DNA of 64,000 nt. It comes from Roseateles puraquae. GTDB taxonomy: Bacteria; Pseudomonadota; Gammaproteobacteria; Burkholderiales; Burkholderiaceae_C. Made by a program: the position numbers and the translations under genes. The notes beneath the pieces are model-generated. The model made no database searches. It saw only the letters and a program-made list of their open reading frames with translations, and was not told the origin of the DNA. Below, in pieces: positions 42,856 through 52,480 of this stretch. Location: NCBI RefSeq assembly GCF_002205845.1, contig NZ_NISI01000001.1:434001-498000 (forward strand). Reading direction: 5' to 3'. Position 1 is the stretch's first letter, and each line of letters opens with the position of its first letter.

Positions 42856-43569
42856 ATGGGCGCGCAATGGAAAGCCAAGCACAAGGACATCGCGGCCAAT
42901 GCCAAGGGCAAGCTGTTCGGCAAGCTGGCCAAGGACATCATGATCGCGGCGCGCAACGGCGCCGACCCCAAGGACAACGCCAAGCTGCGCATGGCCGTCG
43001 AGGCGGCGCGCAAGGTCTCCATGCCCAAGGACACGCTGGACCGCGCCATCAAGAAGGGCGCCGGCCTGACCGGTGAGACCGTGCACTTCGAGCAGGTCAT
43101 CTACGAAGGCTTTGCGCCGCACCGCGTGCCCGTCATGGTGGAGGTGCTGACCGACAACACCAACCGCGCGGCGTCCGACATGCGCGTGCTGTTCCGCAAG
43201 GGCCAGCAAGGCACGCCGGGCTCGGTGAGCTGGGACTTCGACCACCTCGGCCTGATCGAGGCCGAGCCGGCCGCCCCCGGCGCCGATGCCGACATGGCCG
43301 CCATCGAAGCCGGCGCGCAAGACCTGGTGCCGGCTGACGAAGACGGCATCACGCTGTTCCTGACCGACCCTGCCGATCTGGACCTCGTCAGCCGGGCGCT
43401 GCCGGCCCAGGGCTTCACGGTGCTGAGCGCCAAGCTCGGCTACCGCCCCAAGAACCCGGTCGACCCGGCCAGCCTCACCGCGGAGCAGCTGGAAGAGGTG
43501 GAGAGCTTTCTTGCCGCGATGGACGACAACGACGACGTCCAGCACGTCTACGCCGGCTTGGGCGGTTGA
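42856..43569 (+). CDS. YebC/PmpR family (TACO1-like) regulatory protein
   Basis: 237 residues matching the YebC family: [28 protein letters not shown] at the start, [30 protein letters not shown], then [27 protein letters not shown] and FDHLGLIE. Such proteins act as DNA-binding regulators or help ribosomes through proline-rich stretches. The first residues (MGAQWK) point to the YebC2-like subgroup rather than the MAGHSK type near ruvC. Its stop abuts the stop of the LysR gene on the other strand with no gap. Confidence 0.93.
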   Translation: MGAQWKAKHKDIAANAKGKLFGKLAKDIMIAARNGADPKDNAKLRMAVEAARKVSMPKDTLDRAIKKGAGLTGETVHFEQVIYEGFAPHRVPVMVEVLTDNTNRAASDMRVLFRKGQQGTPGSVSWDFDHLGLIEAEPAAPGADADMAAIEAGAQDLVPADEDGITLFLTDPADLDLVSRALPAQGFTVLSAKLGYRPKNPVDPASLTAEQLEEVESFLAAMDDNDDVQHVYAGLGG

Positions 43570-44490
43570 TCAGCCGCCGGTGCCGCACTGTTCGAGCAGC
43601 CACCGCTCGAACGCCTTGACGGCCGGACGTGCGCGCGCAGCCGGGTCGATGATGAGCCGGTAGACCCGCGCCGAGGCGATGCCGGCGTCGAACGGCGTCA
43701 CGAGTTGCCCGCTGGCCAGCAGGGCATCCACCAGCGGCCGGCGCCCCAGGGCCACGCCCTGCCCTGCCACGGCAGCGGCAATGGCCTCCGCATAGCTTGA
43801 GAAGCTCAGCCGCGCGACCGGCCGCAAGTCCGCCAGGCCCCAGGCATTGAGCCACGGCTCCCACTCGGCTGGCATGCCAGGGCTGTCGCCGTCCATCGCC
43901 AGGTGCAGCAAGGTGTGACGCGCCAGGTCGGCCGGTTCGCGCAGCGGCAGGCCCAACTCGCTCACCAGGCGCGGGCTGCACACCGGCAGCATGGCTTCGG
44001 CAAACAGCGGCTGCCCCTGACCGCTGCCCACCGGGCTGTAGCGGATGGCCAGGTCAAAACCTTCGCTGGCCAGGTTGCGGTTGCCCAGGCCCGCATCCAG
44101 CCGCACGTCCACGCCCGGATGGGCACGGGTGAAGGCGGTAAGCCGGGGAATCAGCCACAGCGACGCGAAGCCCGGCGTGGTCGTCAGGGCCAGCACCTGG
44201 CGTTGATGAGGCTCGCGCACCGTCCGCACCGCCACCCTCAGCGTGTTCAGGGCAGCAGCACAGGCGGCATGCAGGCGCTGGCCGTCCTCGGTCAGCACCA
44301 GGGCCCGGTGCCGGCGCTCGAACAGCGGCACGCCGAGGGCCTCTTCCAGCGCACGGATCTGCCGGCTGATGGCCGACTGCGTCACGAAGCGCTCCTGCGC
44401 CGCCTGGGTGAAGCTCAAGTGCCGGGCAGCAGCCTCGAACGCTGCCAGCAGCGGCAGGGGCGGCAGATGGTCAAGCGGCTTGTCTTGCAT
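43570..44490 (-). CDS. LysR-family transcriptional regulator (GcvA-like)
   Basis: 306 residues. The helix-turn-helix (~10-65) reads PLLAAFEAAARHLSFTQAAQERFVTQSAISRQIRALEEALG, and the periplasmic-binding-like effector domain (~90-300) includes TTTPGFASLWLIPRLTAFTRAHPGVDVRL and LAIRYSPVGSGQG. Start choice: ATG 44490; a TTG at 44517 would add nine residues. It is divergent from a DUF2917/GNAT pair, a common arrangement in Burkholderiales, so it probably controls them. Confidence 0.92.
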   Translation of the reverse strand: MQDKPLDHLPPLPLLAAFEAAARHLSFTQAAQERFVTQSAISRQIRALEEALGVPLFERRHRALVLTEDGQRLHAACAAALNTLRVAVRTVREPHQRQVLALTTTPGFASLWLIPRLTAFTRAHPGVDVRLDAGLGNRNLASEGFDLAIRYSPVGSGQGQPLFAEAMLPVCSPRLVSELGLPLREPADLARHTLLHLAMDGDSPGMPAEWEPWLNAWGLADLRPVARLSFSSYAEAIAAAVAGQGVALGRRPLVDALLASGQLVTPFDAGIASARVYRLIIDPAARARPAVKAFERWLLEQCGTGG

Positions 44491-44631
44491 GAGCTGGAGG
44501 AATGCAAAGCCTTCCAAACCATCGTTTGTCGGCTGTGAGAAGAGTCGCCACTATCCGCGCCAGATCACGACCTTGCAAGCATGACTTCCATGCATGCGTC
44601 AGGTCCACACCGCAACGCCCAGGAGGCTGCC

Positions 44632-44880
44632 ATGCTGATCGACGTCGCCCACACCCGCCTGCTGCTGCAACGCGGCCAGACCTCTCGCCTGCCCCAGGCC
44701 GGCGCCATCCAGCTCTGCAGCGCAGCCGGCACGGTGTGGATCACGCTGGACCACGATCTGCGCGACATCGTGCTTGAACCCGGCCAGTGCTTCGCCACAC
44801 CGGGTGACCGGGGCGTGACGATCAGCGCCCTCAGCGGGCCGGCGGTGCTGGACTTGCGTCCGTCGCGGGGCCGGGCATGA
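44632..44880 (+). CDS. DUF2917 family small protein
   Basis: 82 residues. A predicted beta-barrel of cupin-like character: LLLQRGQTSRLPQAG, AGTVWITLDHDLRDIVLEPGQCF and GVTISALSGPAVLDL follow the DUF2917 pattern. ATG 44632 has AGGAGG 8 bases upstream; the frame's earlier ATG codons do not. It overlaps the following GNAT gene by 4 bases and is divergent from the LysR gene. Function unknown. Confidence 0.88.
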   Translation: MLIDVAHTRLLLQRGQTSRLPQAGAIQLCSAAGTVWITLDHDLRDIVLEPGQCFATPGDRGVTISALSGPAVLDLRPSRGRA

Positions 44881-45422
44881 GGGCGACCCTGTCGAGGCCC
44901 GGCGCCTCGCCGCTGACGCCGGTCTGGCCTGACGCGCGCGGCACCCGGCTGCGGCTGCTCGCACCGGAGGACGTCGAAGCGGAGCGGCGCTTCTTCAACG
45001 ACTTGTCCCTGAACTCGCGCCACCAGCGCTTTCATGTCGGCCTGCGGGAGCTGAGCCCAGCCCTGCTCACGCTGCTGACCGAGGTGGACCAACAACGACA
45101 TCGCGCGTGGATCGTCGAACAGCTGGGCGCGCCCACGCCCACCTTCATCGCAGATGCCCGTTTTGTGTCGGACGCCGCCGAGCCGGGCCGGGCGGAGTTT
45201 GCGCTGGCGGTGGCCGACGCCTGGCAGGGCCGCGGCCTGGGCCGCCGGCTGCTGGCCCACCTGCAGGCGGATGCCCGCGCGCAGGGCGTGCACACCCTCT
45301 TCGGCGAGGTGCTGGCCGAGAACCGACGCATGCTCGCCCTGATGCGTGACGCGGGCATGCGCCTGCAACCGCATCCGGCCGACGGGTGGTTGATCCGCGG
45401 CATCTGGACGGCGCCAGATTAA
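44877..45422 (+). CDS. GNAT family N-acetyltransferase
   Basis: 181 residues. RLRLLAPEDVEAERRFFNDLS opens the domain, and FALAVADAWQGRGLGRRLLAHLQ is the acetyl-CoA loop (Q-G-R-G-L-G). FGEVLAENRRMLALMRDAGMRL is the C-terminal asparagine motif. The ATG overlaps the DUF2917 stop (ATGA). It resembles the acetyltransferase domains of Pat-like protein acetyltransferases (FFNDLSLNSRHQRF) but lacks their CoA-ligase part. The substrate is unknown. Confidence 0.9.
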   Translation: MRATLSRPGASPLTPVWPDARGTRLRLLAPEDVEAERRFFNDLSLNSRHQRFHVGLRELSPALLTLLTEVDQQRHRAWIVEQLGAPTPTFIADARFVSDAAEPGRAEFALAVADAWQGRGLGRRLLAHLQADARAQGVHTLFGEVLAENRRMLALMRDAGMRLQPHPADGWLIRGIWTAPD

Positions 45423-45493
45423 CTCCATCATTCAAGACATGAAATCAGAATACTTCCACTCAACTCTTTGACATATATAGAGTTTTTGCACAA

Positions 45494-45514
45494 AAATTCA
45501 GGTCTAAATTCAGG
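45494..45514. promoter_or_regulatory. direct repeat AAATTCAGG upstream of the HipA-type gene, with promoter-like TTGACA
   Basis: AAATTCAGG occurs at 45494-45502 and 45506-45514, 12 bp apart, in an unusually AT-rich 109-bp spacer. TTGACA at 45468-45473 could be a -35 box; the -10 is unclear. The repeats end 17 bases before the ATG, a likely place for autoregulation by the N-terminal helix-turn-helix of the HipA-type protein. Confidence 0.4.
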
Positions 45515-45531
45515 ACAAGCCCTCCTGCCAC

Positions 45532-46890
45532 ATGACCGCCGACCTGCCCTCACTCCAACGCCTGCTGCGCCTGCGCGGTCCGCTGGGCCTGGTCGAGATT
45601 GCCGCCACCTTGGGCTGCTCAACCAAGACCGTGCAACGGCTGGTGGTAGCCGCCGCCGATGCGGTGGTGGCGGCCGGGCAGACGCGCCGCCGGCGCATCG
45701 CCTGGCGCAGGGACTACCGCGGCCAGGTGCAGACCGTGCCCGTCTACCGCATCGACAGCGAGGGCCGGGCCCAGACGGTCGGCCTGCTCAGGCCCACGGC
45801 CCCGGGCGGGTGCCACGTCGAGGTCACGTCACCCGCCTGGCCCACGCCGGCCGAGAGCCGCGATGGCTGGTACGACGGTCTGCCCTACCCGCTGGCTGAC
45901 TTGCGTCCCCAAGGCTTCCTCGGGCGCGCCTGGGCACGGCAGTACGGTCCGGCACTGGCCTTGCCAACGGACCCACGACAGTGGGACGACGACGCGCTGC
46001 TGCTGAGCCTGACCCACCTCGGCCACGACCTGCCCGGCCACCTGCTCCTGGGCGACGCGGCCCTGCGCCACCATCTCGACACCCTTGTGCAGCCCGAGGC
46101 GCCGCTGCCAGCGCAGGATCTGGCCCGCCGCTATGCCGAGATGGCTGACCGGGCCATGGCCGGCGCCCTGCCCGGTTCGTCGGCCGGCGGCGAGTTCCCG
46201 AAGTTCACGGTCGCCCGCGAACACCCCGGCGCGGCCACGCCACATTGCGTGGTGAAGTTCAGCGGCGCCGATGACTCGGCCACGGTGCAGCGCTGGCGTG
46301 ACCTGCTGGTGTGCGAGCACCTGGCGGCCCAAGCCCTGGGTCAGGACGCCGCCCGCACCCGGCTGCTGGCGCACGACAACCGGCACTTCCTGGAGAGCGA
46401 GCGCTTCGACCGCATCGGCCTGCACGGGCGATGCGGCGTGGTCAGCCTGGAGAGCGCCAATGCCGGACTCATCGGCGCTGCCAGCGACGACTGGACCACC
46501 GTCGCCCAGGCCCTCGCTCGCCAAGGCCTGCTGAGCCCCGCTGACGCCGAGGCTGTGGCGCAGCGGCAGCTGTTTGGCCAGCTGATCGGCAACACCGACA
46601 TGCACGGCGGCAACCTCGGCTTCTTCTGCGATGCCGATGGCCTACGGCTGGCCCCCAGCTACGACCAATTGCCGATGCGGTACGCCCCACTCGCGGGCGG
46701 CGAAGTGCTGTCGCCACCGCTCACGCCCAGCCTGCCCCTGCCAGCCGAGCGCGAGCGCTGGGCCCAGGTGGCGCCCCGCGCGCTGGCCTTCTGGCAGGCG
46801 GCGTCAGCAGACGAGCGCATCAGCCCCGCCTTCCGCGAGTTGTGCAGCGCCAACGCCGCCACGCTTCGGCAGGTGATGAGCCTCGCATGA
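45532..46890 (+). CDS. yjjJ: HipA-family kinase, YjjJ (HipH) type, with built-in winged helix domain
   Basis: 452 residues. Residues ~5-75 are a winged helix (PLGLVEIAATLGCSTKTVQRLVV). The rest is a HipA-like Ser/Thr kinase: GGEFPKFTV is the P-loop-like Gly segment, CVVKFSGADD the ATP lysine region, FLESERFDRIG, the catalytic QLIGNTDMHGGNLGFF (N-x-D-x-H-x-x-N) and LAPSYDQLPM (metal Asp). In E. coli, HipH/YjjJ is a toxin of this family. There is no separate HipB gene, so the N-terminal domain may act as an internal antitoxin or operator binder. The stop overlaps the next gene's start (ATGA). The targets are unknown. Confidence 0.88.
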   Translation: MTADLPSLQRLLRLRGPLGLVEIAATLGCSTKTVQRLVVAAADAVVAAGQTRRRRIAWRRDYRGQVQTVPVYRIDSEGRAQTVGLLRPTAPGGCHVEVTSPAWPTPAESRDGWYDGLPYPLADLRPQGFLGRAWARQYGPALALPTDPRQWDDDALLLSLTHLGHDLPGHLLLGDAALRHHLDTLVQPEAPLPAQDLARRYAEMADRAMAGALPGSSAGGEFPKFTVAREHPGAATPHCVVKFSGADDSATVQRWRDLLVCEHLAAQALGQDAARTRLLAHDNRHFLESERFDRIGLHGRCGVVSLESANAGLIGAASDDWTTVAQALARQGLLSPADAEAVAQRQLFGQLIGNTDMHGGNLGFFCDADGLRLAPSYDQLPMRYAPLAGGEVLSPPLTPSLPLPAERERWAQVAPRALAFWQAASADERISPAFRELCSANAATLRQVMSLA

Positions 46891-47771
46891 GGCGCACTGC
46901 CCGATGGCTGCTGGCGCTGCTCGTCGTCAGCCTCGCACTCACGGTGGCGGCCTCGCTCATCGTCGGTGAATGGCTGACCCGCCCCGTTCGAAGCGTCATC
47001 GGGCCGCTGCCAGCGGGGCTGCTGGCCGAGGAGGTTCACCTGCCGGTCACACCCGGACAAGCCATCGCCGGCTGGTTCCTGCCGGGCCGACCTGGCGAGG
47101 GCGCCGTGCTGCTGCTGCATGGTGTGCGCGGCAACCGGCTGCAGATGCTCGCCCGCGCGCGCTGGCTGCAACAAGAAGGCATTGCCAGCTTGCTGGTGGA
47201 CCTGCCCGCCCATGGCGAGAGCGACGGTAAGCGCATCGGATTCGGTCGCCTCGAAGCACCGGCTGTCGACGCAGCCCTGGCCTGGTTGCGCATCCGCTGC
47301 CCCGGCGAGCGCATTGGCGGCCTGGGGGTGTCGCTGGGGGGCGCGTCGTTGCTGTTCGCCGCGCGGCAGCCTGAGCTGGATGCCCTGGTGATCGAGTCGG
47401 TCTACCCGAGCTTCGACGATGCCGTGCGCAACCGGCTGGCCATGCGCCTGGGGATGCCTGCAGCTAGCGCCCTCACGCCGATGATGCTGGCCCAGGTGCC
47501 CTGGCGGCTGGGTTTCGGTGCCGACCAGCTGCGTCCGCTGGATGCCATCCGCGCCGTGCGCGCACCGCTGTTCGTGGCCGCGGGCGCTGAAGATCGCCAT
47601 ACGCCATGGCGCGAGACCGAAGCCCTCTTCGCTGGGGCGGCCGGCCCCAAAACCTTGATGCCGGTTGCAGGTGCCGCCCACGTCGACCTGCACGCCTTCG
47701 ACGCCCCGGCCTACGAAGCCCGCCTGGGGCCCTGGTTGCATCAGGCGTTGAGGCGCAGCAGCGGGCCCTGA
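46887..47771 (+). CDS. alpha/beta hydrolase with N-terminal membrane anchor
   Basis: 294 residues. One N-terminal hydrophobic helix (~5-28) anchors or exports it. The hydrolase core has VLLLHGVRGNRLQM (oxyanion strand), LGVSLGGASLLFAA (nucleophile elbow G-x-S-x-G), AGAEDRHTPW (Asp) and GAAHVDLHAF (His). It resembles YhfR/BAAT-like small hydrolases. The substrate is unknown. It is translationally coupled to the HipA-type gene by a 4-bp overlap, an odd pairing. Confidence 0.88.
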   Translation: MRRTARWLLALLVVSLALTVAASLIVGEWLTRPVRSVIGPLPAGLLAEEVHLPVTPGQAIAGWFLPGRPGEGAVLLLHGVRGNRLQMLARARWLQQEGIASLLVDLPAHGESDGKRIGFGRLEAPAVDAALAWLRIRCPGERIGGLGVSLGGASLLFAARQPELDALVIESVYPSFDDAVRNRLAMRLGMPAASALTPMMLAQVPWRLGFGADQLRPLDAIRAVRAPLFVAAGAEDRHTPWRETEALFAGAAGPKTLMPVAGAAHVDLHAFDAPAYEARLGPWLHQALRRSSGP

Positions 47772-47782
47772 AAGACCGCGCC

Positions 47783-49366
47783 CTACTTCAGCCGGATGGC
47801 CACCAGCCGGCCATCGCTTTCGCGGGCACCCGTGGCAATGTAGAGCGTACGCCCGGCGGATATCGCCAGCATGCCGGGCGCCGGGTAGGTCCACACGGCC
47901 TGGCGGGTCTTCAGGTCCAGCGCATACACATTCCGGTCGGTACTGACGAACAGATGTGTCTTGGTGAGCACCAGATTGCGATGGAACTCACTGTCAGTGC
48001 CAGCTGGCGGCGACCAAGACCACGCGACCTGACCCGTGGATTCATCGATGGCGTCGAGGGCCGCGGGGTTGTTGCGCGCTGCATAGACAAAGCCGGCGCC
48101 GACAGCCGGCGCGGTCAAGTAGGCACTGGCCGTCGACCATTCGTACTTGGCCGCGCTGATCGAGAAGCTGGACAGCTTGCGCTGCTCGTACTGCTCCGTG
48201 TTGCTGCTCGCGCGTCCACTGAAGGCGCCACCCGCGAAAGCGATGACATTGCCACGGCTGCCCAAAACGGGGGCACCGTGGTAGCTGTAACCGGACTGCC
48301 CGCCGAAAGGATCAGCGATGCGCGCCTTCTCGGCGCCCGTGACCTTGTCAAACACAAAGAGGCTCGCGCCGTTGTGGTGATAGACCGCCTGGTCATCCAC
48401 GGCCGGCGTGAACATGTCCCACACACCGTTGGGCATGGCCGACCACCTGAGGGCACCGTCGCCGCTGGCATAGGCTTTGATCTGGCCGCCGTAGTAGCCA
48501 CTGCCCTGGTAGACGGCATCTCCCATGACTGTCGGGGCCAGGAAGTGAGGCCATTGGCCTTCGAACGGTGACTTGAACTGGAACACGCCCGTCTCAAGAT
48601 CAAACGCCCACAGGTAGGTCGCCTCATGACCGGTGACGGCGGCGTAGACCTTGGTGTCGCCCACAGCAGGCGGATTGAACGCCGGCACATTGCCCATGCT
48701 CTGCTGCCAAACGACGCTGCCATTGGCCTCGCTCAGCGCGTACAGGCGCGCCTCGCCGAAATACACATCGGTCGTGACAAGCACCTTGCCCGCCTTGGTG
48801 ACCACCGGATTGATGCCGCCAATGGGCTCGCTGCCCACCGGGCGCCGCCACTCCCAAGCCTTGGAGAACTTGGCCGGATCAAGCCGAATGGCCACTTCGC
48901 CGCTGTGGCGGGCATTGGCCTGGTGGGTGGCCCAGTCAGGCACTGCGGCCACGTTCAGCTCATAGGCGACAGACGCGGGCGCGCTGCTGAACGGCTGGGC
49001 ACAGGCTGCATCCCTGCAGGCGCGCAGCTCCAGTGTGCCGGCGCGCTTGCCGGGCTCCAATGTGGCCAGCGTGGCGATGTCCAGTGCGATGCGGTTGTCA
49101 GGGCTTGCCGCCTGCACTGCCGGCAGGCTGAAGCTGGCGCTGGCATCGCGCAACTGCAGGTACACCGGGCCGGTGCCTGCAAACGTCCATTGCCCTTCGA
49201 GCTTCAAGCCCAGCACATCGCCGGCTGCCAGGTCCTGCTTGATAGCCGCGGTGCTCAAGGTCACCTGCGCCATCGGCTCCGGTGCGGGGCTGGCACCGCC
49301 GCCACCGCCACAACCCATCAAACCTGCCGCTAACGCGCAGGCAACCATCCACCGCATGGTCTGCAT
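47783..49366 (-). CDS. lipoprotein with PQQ-like (WD40-type) beta-propeller repeats
   Basis: 527 residues. A lipoprotein signal ends LAAGLMGC (Cys19), followed by a Gly-rich linker. Residues ~50-160 form a beta domain. Residues ~170-525 carry PQQ-type repeats (GKVLVTTDVYFGEARLYALSEANGSVVWQ; FVYAARNNPAALDAIDESTGQVAWSW; LFVSTDRNVYALDLKTRQAVWTY). ATG 49366 has GAGTGAGG upstream. It is divergent from the flavin oxidoreductase. It is probably a periplasm- or outer-membrane-facing scaffold protein; no dehydrogenase active site is evident. Confidence 0.88.
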   Translation of the reverse strand: MQTMRWMVACALAAGLMGCGGGGGASPAPEPMAQVTLSTAAIKQDLAAGDVLGLKLEGQWTFAGTGPVYLQLRDASASFSLPAVQAASPDNRIALDIATLATLEPGKRAGTLELRACRDAACAQPFSSAPASVAYELNVAAVPDWATHQANARHSGEVAIRLDPAKFSKAWEWRRPVGSEPIGGINPVVTKAGKVLVTTDVYFGEARLYALSEANGSVVWQQSMGNVPAFNPPAVGDTKVYAAVTGHEATYLWAFDLETGVFQFKSPFEGQWPHFLAPTVMGDAVYQGSGYYGGQIKAYASGDGALRWSAMPNGVWDMFTPAVDDQAVYHHNGASLFVFDKVTGAEKARIADPFGGQSGYSYHGAPVLGSRGNVIAFAGGAFSGRASSNTEQYEQRKLSSFSISAAKYEWSTASAYLTAPAVGAGFVYAARNNPAALDAIDESTGQVAWSWSPPAGTDSEFHRNLVLTKTHLFVSTDRNVYALDLKTRQAVWTYPAPGMLAISAGRTLYIATGARESDGRLVAIRLK

Positions 49367-49538
49367 GACCTCACTCCCTGATTCAAGATTGATGTTGTCG
49401 TCGCACACAGCGCCCGAGAGGCGCCGCGCACTGTAGGCCAGATGCAAACGCCCAGCCTGATGGGACTGTACGTGAGGCCGCACCGGGTCTGTTGCCCTCC
49501 CCAAGACAAGGCCGGGCAGCCCTTGGCAAGATGCCACC

Positions 49539-50534
49539 ATGTCGACCCTGCCCCCGCTCTCCATCCTCGATCTCGCGCCCGTCGTTGACGGCGACACCAC
49601 CCGCCAGGCCCTGCTGAACAGCATCGACCTCGCCCGGCTGGCCGACCGGCTGCGCTACCGGCGCTACTGGGTGGCCGAGCACCACAACATGGAAGGCGTG
49701 GCCAGTTCCGCCACGGCGGTGCTGCTGGGTCAGCTGGCGGCAGCCACCTCACGCATCCGCGTCGGGGCGGGCGGCATCATGCTGCCCAACCATGCGCCGC
49801 TGACCATTGCCGAGCAGTTCGGCACGCTGGCTGAACTCTTCCCCGGCCGTATCGACCTGGGCCTGGGCCGGGCGCCCGGCACCGACCGCCCCACGATGCG
49901 GGCGCTGCGGCGCAGCCTGGAGAGCTCAGGTGAAGATGCTTTCCCGAATGACGTGCTGGAGTTGCAGGCCTACCTCGCCGCCCCGCGCGACGATGCCCCC
50001 GTGCGCGCCGTGCCGGGCCAGGGCACCGAGGTGCCGCTCTGGCTGCTCGGCTCCAGCCTGTATGGCGCGCAGCTCGCGGCCTATCTCGGCCTGCCGTTCG
50101 CGTTTGCCTCGCACTTCGCGCCCGAGATGCTGATGCAGGCGCTCGAGATCTACCGCAGCAACTACCGCCCGAGCCCCCGCCACCCCAAGCCGCATGCGGC
50201 TGTCGGCCTGAACGTCATCGTGGCGCCGACAGACGAGGAGGCGCGCCGGCTGTTCACGTCCGCCCAGCAGCGCTTTCTCGGCATGGTGCGCGGCCGGCGC
50301 GGCAAGCTGCCGCGGCCGGTCGAGAGCATGGATGCGCTGTGGACGCCGTCGGAGCAGATGCAGGTCGAGCGCATGCTGAGCGAATCGGTGGTGGGCTCGC
50401 CCGTCACCGTGCGCGCCGGGCTGCGCGCCACCGCCGAACGCACCGGGGCCGATGAGTTCATCGTGGCCTGCGCCGTGCACGACCACGCACTGCGCCGACG
50501 CAGCTACGAGCTGCTGGACGAACTCGCCGCTTGA
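49539..50534 (+). CDS. LLM-class flavin-dependent oxidoreductase (MsnO8-type)
   Basis: 331 residues with the bacterial luciferase-like TIM barrel: [19 protein letters not shown] at the start, [46 protein letters not shown], and [26 protein letters not shown]. This is the MsnO8 subgroup (YhbW-like) of the family. The cofactor is probably FMN. No substrate can be assigned. Confidence 0.93.
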   Translation: MSTLPPLSILDLAPVVDGDTTRQALLNSIDLARLADRLRYRRYWVAEHHNMEGVASSATAVLLGQLAAATSRIRVGAGGIMLPNHAPLTIAEQFGTLAELFPGRIDLGLGRAPGTDRPTMRALRRSLESSGEDAFPNDVLELQAYLAAPRDDAPVRAVPGQGTEVPLWLLGSSLYGAQLAAYLGLPFAFASHFAPEMLMQALEIYRSNYRPSPRHPKPHAAVGLNVIVAPTDEEARRLFTSAQQRFLGMVRGRRGKLPRPVESMDALWTPSEQMQVERMLSESVVGSPVTVRAGLRATAERTGADEFIVACAVHDHALRRRSYELLDELAA

Positions 50535-50537
50535 GGA

Positions 50538-51797
50538 TCAAAGCAGCAGGAAGGCGGCTGCCGCCACCGCCGTGGGCAGCAGTGCGCCCAGCAGCAGCGA
50601 GCCCGCGCCCACCGATTCATCCGCGAAGCCGCGCTTGAGCAAGGCCAGGCCTGCGGGGTTGGGTGCGTTCGCAATCACCGTCAGGCCGCCACCCGCCACC
50701 GCGCCGGCCACCAGCATGTACTGGGCCGAAGCGGAGATGCCTTCGATCTGCGAGCCCAGGTAGGTCAGCGCCGCGTTGTCGGTCACCGCCGTCAGGCCCA
50801 GGGCGCCGAAGAACAGCGCCAGCGGCTCCAGCCCCGACACCAGCGGCTGCAGCCACCAGCGCTGCAGCCCGCCCAACACCACCAGGCCCGCGAGGAAGAA
50901 GGCCACCAACAACGCCTCCTTCAGCAGCAGCGGCGACTGATGCCGCTCGTAGGCCTGGGCGAAGCCGAGAAACAACAGGAACAAGCCCAAGAAAGCCACC
51001 GGGTGGTGGGCCAGCATCACGACGCCGGCGAGCAAAGCCAGGTGAACAAGGATGACGCCCACGGGCACGGGCGGCGGCGCTTGGGTGTCGGTGGCGAGGG
51101 GCGCGGCAGCCAGGTGCCGGCGCAGCACGAAGGCTGCCAGCGTGGCGTTCAGGACCACAGCGGCCGCGGCCTTCCAGCCAAAGGTCGCCAGCATGTGGGC
51201 ACTGTCCCAGCCCCAGGTGCCGGCGACCATCAGCACCGGCGGCGCCGCGTAGGAGGTCAGCGTGCCACCAATGGAGACGTTGACGAACAGCACGCCCAGC
51301 GCAAAGTACTTCGGCGTCTCCGGCAGGGCCTGGCGGAACACCACGGGCGCCAGCATCAAGGCTGCGATGGTCATGGCGGCCGGCTCGGTCACCAGCGAGC
51401 CCATCAGGGGCACCACGGCCAGGCCGAGCCAGGCGGTGGCCAGGGCGGCAGGCATGGGCATCAGCTTGACGCACAGGTCAATGACCCCGCGCACGGCCTG
51501 CAGCACCGGGCGCGAGCCCGCGATGACCATCACGACGAAGACGAACAGTGGCTCGGTGTAGTTGCGGGTCTCGGCGTAGGCCAGGGCCTCGGCGCCGCCC
51601 GACATGAAGGCCATCGTGAAGACAAGGATGATGGCCCAGAAGCCGAACACCACCTCGACCTCGCCGAGCAGGTGCAACAGGCCCGCGTGCTGCGGCACGC
51701 GATGCGCCAGCCGCTCGAAGAGCTTGGCCGAGAAGGTGTGGAGGACCGCCGCCGCAAAGAGGCCGGCCGCAAGCAGTTCAACAGCAGTGGGATGCAT
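50538..51797 (-). CDS. putative Na+/H+ antiporter family membrane protein
   Basis: 419 residues with about eleven hydrophobic segments. Conserved-looking elements are FGFWAIILVFTMAFMSGGAEAL, PLMGSLVTEPAAMTIAALML, VNVSIGGTLTSYAAPPVLMVAG and LTAVTDNAALTYLGSQIEG, matching the Na_H_antiport family (related to the ion-transporter superfamily of NhaD/CitT). ATG 51797 was chosen; the frame continues to 52037 into the regA gene region without support. It converges with the oxidoreductase gene with a 3-bp gap. Confidence 0.85.
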   Translation of the reverse strand: MHPTAVELLAAGLFAAAVLHTFSAKLFERLAHRVPQHAGLLHLLGEVEVVFGFWAIILVFTMAFMSGGAEALAYAETRNYTEPLFVFVVMVIAGSRPVLQAVRGVIDLCVKLMPMPAALATAWLGLAVVPLMGSLVTEPAAMTIAALMLAPVVFRQALPETPKYFALGVLFVNVSIGGTLTSYAAPPVLMVAGTWGWDSAHMLATFGWKAAAAVVLNATLAAFVLRRHLAAAPLATDTQAPPPVPVGVILVHLALLAGVVMLAHHPVAFLGLFLLFLGFAQAYERHQSPLLLKEALLVAFFLAGLVVLGGLQRWWLQPLVSGLEPLALFFGALGLTAVTDNAALTYLGSQIEGISASAQYMLVAGAVAGGGLTVIANAPNPAGLALLKRGFADESVGAGSLLLGALLPTAVAAAAFLLL

Positions 51798-51916
51798 GAA
51801 ATGTCCAGCAAGGAACCCGCGAGGCGGCCCGACCTTCGCGCAATGCCTGCCACCCCTGCCGGGCGGCACCCGGCGCGCAGTGTAGCGAGGCCGGGCGCCC
51901 TGCCCCGCAAGCCGGT

Positions 51917-52480
51917 CTACTTGATGCGCTGCTTCTCGAGCTTGCGTGCGAGCGTGCGCCGGTGCATGCCCAGCCGACGTGCGGTCTCGCTGATGTTGAA
52001 GCCCGTCTCCGCCAGCACCTCGTGGATGCGCTCCCACTCCAGTGTCTTGATGGACGCTGTCTGGCGCTCGGTGACCTCGACCTCGGCATCACCCTGCCGG
52101 CGCGCGAAAGCGGCCTCGATGTCGTCGGTATTGGCCGGCTTGGCGAGGTAGTGGCAGGCGCCGAGCTTGATGGCCTCCACCGCGGTCGCGATGCTGGCAT
52201 AGCCCGTCAGCACGACGATGAGGACCTCCGGGTCCCAGGCATGCAGGGCCTGCACGCAGGCCAGGCCCGAGGCGCCGCCGGCGAGCTTGAGGTCCACCAC
52301 GGCATGACCGAGTTCCTCGTCCTCGGGCAGGCCATCGAGCAGGGCCTTCATGTCGTCCAGCCCCGTGGCTCGCATGACGCGCCAGCCCCGGCGCTCGAAG
52401 GAGCGGCTCAAGGTGCGGGCAAAGCTGTCGTCGTCCTCGACGATCAGCAGGAAACGGTCAACGTCAGCGGTGTTGGGCAT
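51917..52480 (-). CDS. regA: response regulator of the RegA/PrrA/ActR type
   Basis: 187 residues. Receiver domain: acidic pocket IVEDDD (14-18), phosphorylated D63 in GHAVVDLKLAGG, LTGYASIATAVEAIKLGACHYLAKP. The C-terminal Fis-type helix-turn-helix reads FNISETARRLGMHRRTLARKL, the hallmark of RegA/PrrA. Its ATG overlaps the end of regB by 17 bases. It would respond to respiratory redox state and control energy metabolism, plausibly including the oxidase operon it ends. Confidence 0.95.
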   Translation of the reverse strand: MPNTADVDRFLLIVEDDDSFARTLSRSFERRGWRVMRATGLDDMKALLDGLPEDEELGHAVVDLKLAGGASGLACVQALHAWDPEVLIVVLTGYASIATAVEAIKLGACHYLAKPANTDDIEAAFARRQGDAEVEVTERQTASIKTLEWERIHEVLAETGFNISETARRLGMHRRTLARKLEKQRIK

